A DNA stretch of 16,204 nucleotides from Auxenochlorella pyrenoidosa (lineage: Eukaryota; Chlorophyta; Trebouxiophyceae; Chlorellales; Chlorellaceae): the NCBI GenBank assembly GCA_001430745.1, contig KQ481995.1:16873-33076 (forward strand), written 5' to 3'. Position 1 is the stretch's first letter, and every line of letters begins with the position of its first letter. Made by a program: the position numbers and the translations under genes. This document shows positions 15,298-16,204 of this stretch, piece by piece. The notes below the pieces were generated by a model. That model had not been told where the DNA came from. It saw only the letters and a program-made list of their open reading frames with translations, and ran no database searches.

Positions 15298-15535
15298 GAT
15301 GTCGAGAGCAGCCGGTGATCGGGTGCGAGGGGCGCCCATCAGCAAGTTCTTTGGGCGCCAGCTGGCGGAGGCTTCTCCGTTCCTTACAAAGCCCTCCCTT
15401 TGGCTCAATTGCTGCTACCCAATAACCGGATCGACCGCCACGCCTTCCAGCCCGCCCTTACTTGCGCTCCTGTCTTCTCCCCTTTCTGTGGGCACAGTCC
15501 TGACGACGACGAACCCCCTCCTCTCAACAGCAGCA
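15298..15535. promoter_or_regulatory. Short divergent promoter, ALF4-like and MTFP1-like genes
   Basis: This 238-bp gap lies between divergent start codons. A CCAAT box on the + strand lies at 15419-15423, about 115 bp before the MTFP1-like ATG. There is no TATA box. Local base composition is less GC-rich than the flanking exons, with CTTCTCC-type pyrimidine tracts before the + strand start. Confidence 0.45.
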
Positions 15536-16204
15536 ATGCAGTGCATCACAGGCAGCGGCACGCTGCGTCCAGCTGCAGCTCCCGCACGGCCGCCGCTGCC
15601 GCGTCGGCGGCTGGCAGCGGCGGCGGTGCAGCCCGAGCGGCAGCAGCAGGACGGCAGCGCGGCGCCTGATGCGCCGCCCGCCCCGCAGCAGCCGCACCCC
15701 GTGAAAATCGAGCTGTTTGAGACGATGGGCGCGGACCAGCCCGCGGCGGCGCCCGGCGGGAGCGGCGATGAGGGCATGCTGCAGGCCTTGCTCTCGTCGA
15801 TCGACTTTTCAGAGCCCATGTCGTTCGATGGCGAGGAGAAGACAGAGTACGACCCGCTGCGGGACGGCCCGCTGCGCTACCTGGGCTATGCCAACGAGCT
15901 GGGAGAGGCGTTTGCGGCGTGGCTGTTTGCCGGCGGCGTGCCGCTTAGGTGGGTGCTGCCCGCCCCCCTACACCTGTCCCTGCGGCGGGGCTTGGGAAGG
16001 GCTTGAGCCTGCAGAGCACAGCACCACGTGAAACCAAGCCGCCAGGGATCCCAGGGATTTCGTTAAGCTTGGTGCCAAGACGGCAGGCGGTGCCGCACAG
16101 GGCCGTTGCCGCCAGCCGTGCCGCCCGGTCCCGCCCCTGCCCCGACCCTGACCACCTGCCCGCCGCACCGCCCTCGCAGCTACGCCATCGCCATCGGCTA
16201 CGTG
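15536..16204 (+). CDS. MTFP1: Mitochondrial fission process protein 1 (MTFP1/MTP18)-like, 5' part
   Basis: Exons are 15536-15948 and 16180 to beyond the window; donor AG/GTGGGT, acceptor CCCTCGCAG, phase 2. The visible protein has 146 residues. Residues 1 to about 35 are basic and Ala/Arg-rich with no acid until E34, as in an organelle transit peptide. Residues 36-110 are a poorly conserved Pro/acidic linker. Then come DGPLRYLGYANELGEAF (110-126) and, across the splice, PLSYAIAIGYV. The RYLGYANE-GEAF signature followed by a hydrophobic helix is characteristic of MTP18 (PF10558), an inner-membrane protein that promotes mitochondrial division in animals. Animal MTFP1 is only about 166 residues and lacks this long front part. 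Chloroplast targeting cannot be excluded. The start at 15536 follows a pyrimidine-rich leader; in-frame ATGs near 15296 lie in the divergent promoter and are less likely. Confidence 0.82.

Overview
The window looks like nuclear DNA of a trebouxiophyte-type green alga (Chlorella, Micractinium and their relatives). It is GC-rich, with CAG-, CGG- and GCAGG-type simple repeats. Genes are broken by many short introns, nearly all with GTGAGT/GTGCGC-like donors and TGCAG/CGCAG acceptors, and Ala/Pro-rich coding filler is common. TGTAA, the usual green-algal poly(A) signal, occurs behind some genes. No tRNA, rRNA, transposon ORF, virus or bacterial operon was seen. The genus is inferred from style only.

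Layout, left to right. (1) Positions 42-654, + strand: the 3' end of a gene whose exon encodes a complete MYND-type zinc finger. (2) Positions 655-1607: convergent 3' flanks. (3) Positions 9758 down to 1608, - strand: one gene fills half the window. I could thread 26 exons, with every splice phase matching, into a 662-residue secreted protein of the PhoX/DUF839 calcium-dependent alkaline phosphatase family. (4) Positions 11423 down to 10517, - strand: a three-exon gene for a small secreted protein with eight cysteines. (5) Positions 11794-12456, + strand: a three-exon gene for a 79-residue polar protein of unknown function, head-to-head with the previous gene. (6) Positions 15297 down to 12902, - strand: a three-exon gene for a helical protein resembling plant ALF4/glomulin. 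(7) Positions 15536 to the window end, + strand: the 5' part of an MTFP1/MTP18-type mitochondrial fission protein gene, divergent from the ALF4-like gene across 238 bp.

The genes do not form a pathway; this is an ordinary compact algal gene neighbourhood. The two secreted products (PhoX-like and Cys-rich) are adjacent and co-oriented, but nothing in the sequence links them functionally. The most interesting material lies in the introns of the PhoX-like gene: a duplicated splice-donor segment that creates a possible 30-nt in-frame cassette exon beside an AT-rich insert, a CACGTG-centred hairpin, a 52-bp repeat shared by two introns, a tetranucleotide minisatellite ending exactly at a 3' splice site, and two predicted GC-AG introns in the window. 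No clearly new multi-gene system is visible.
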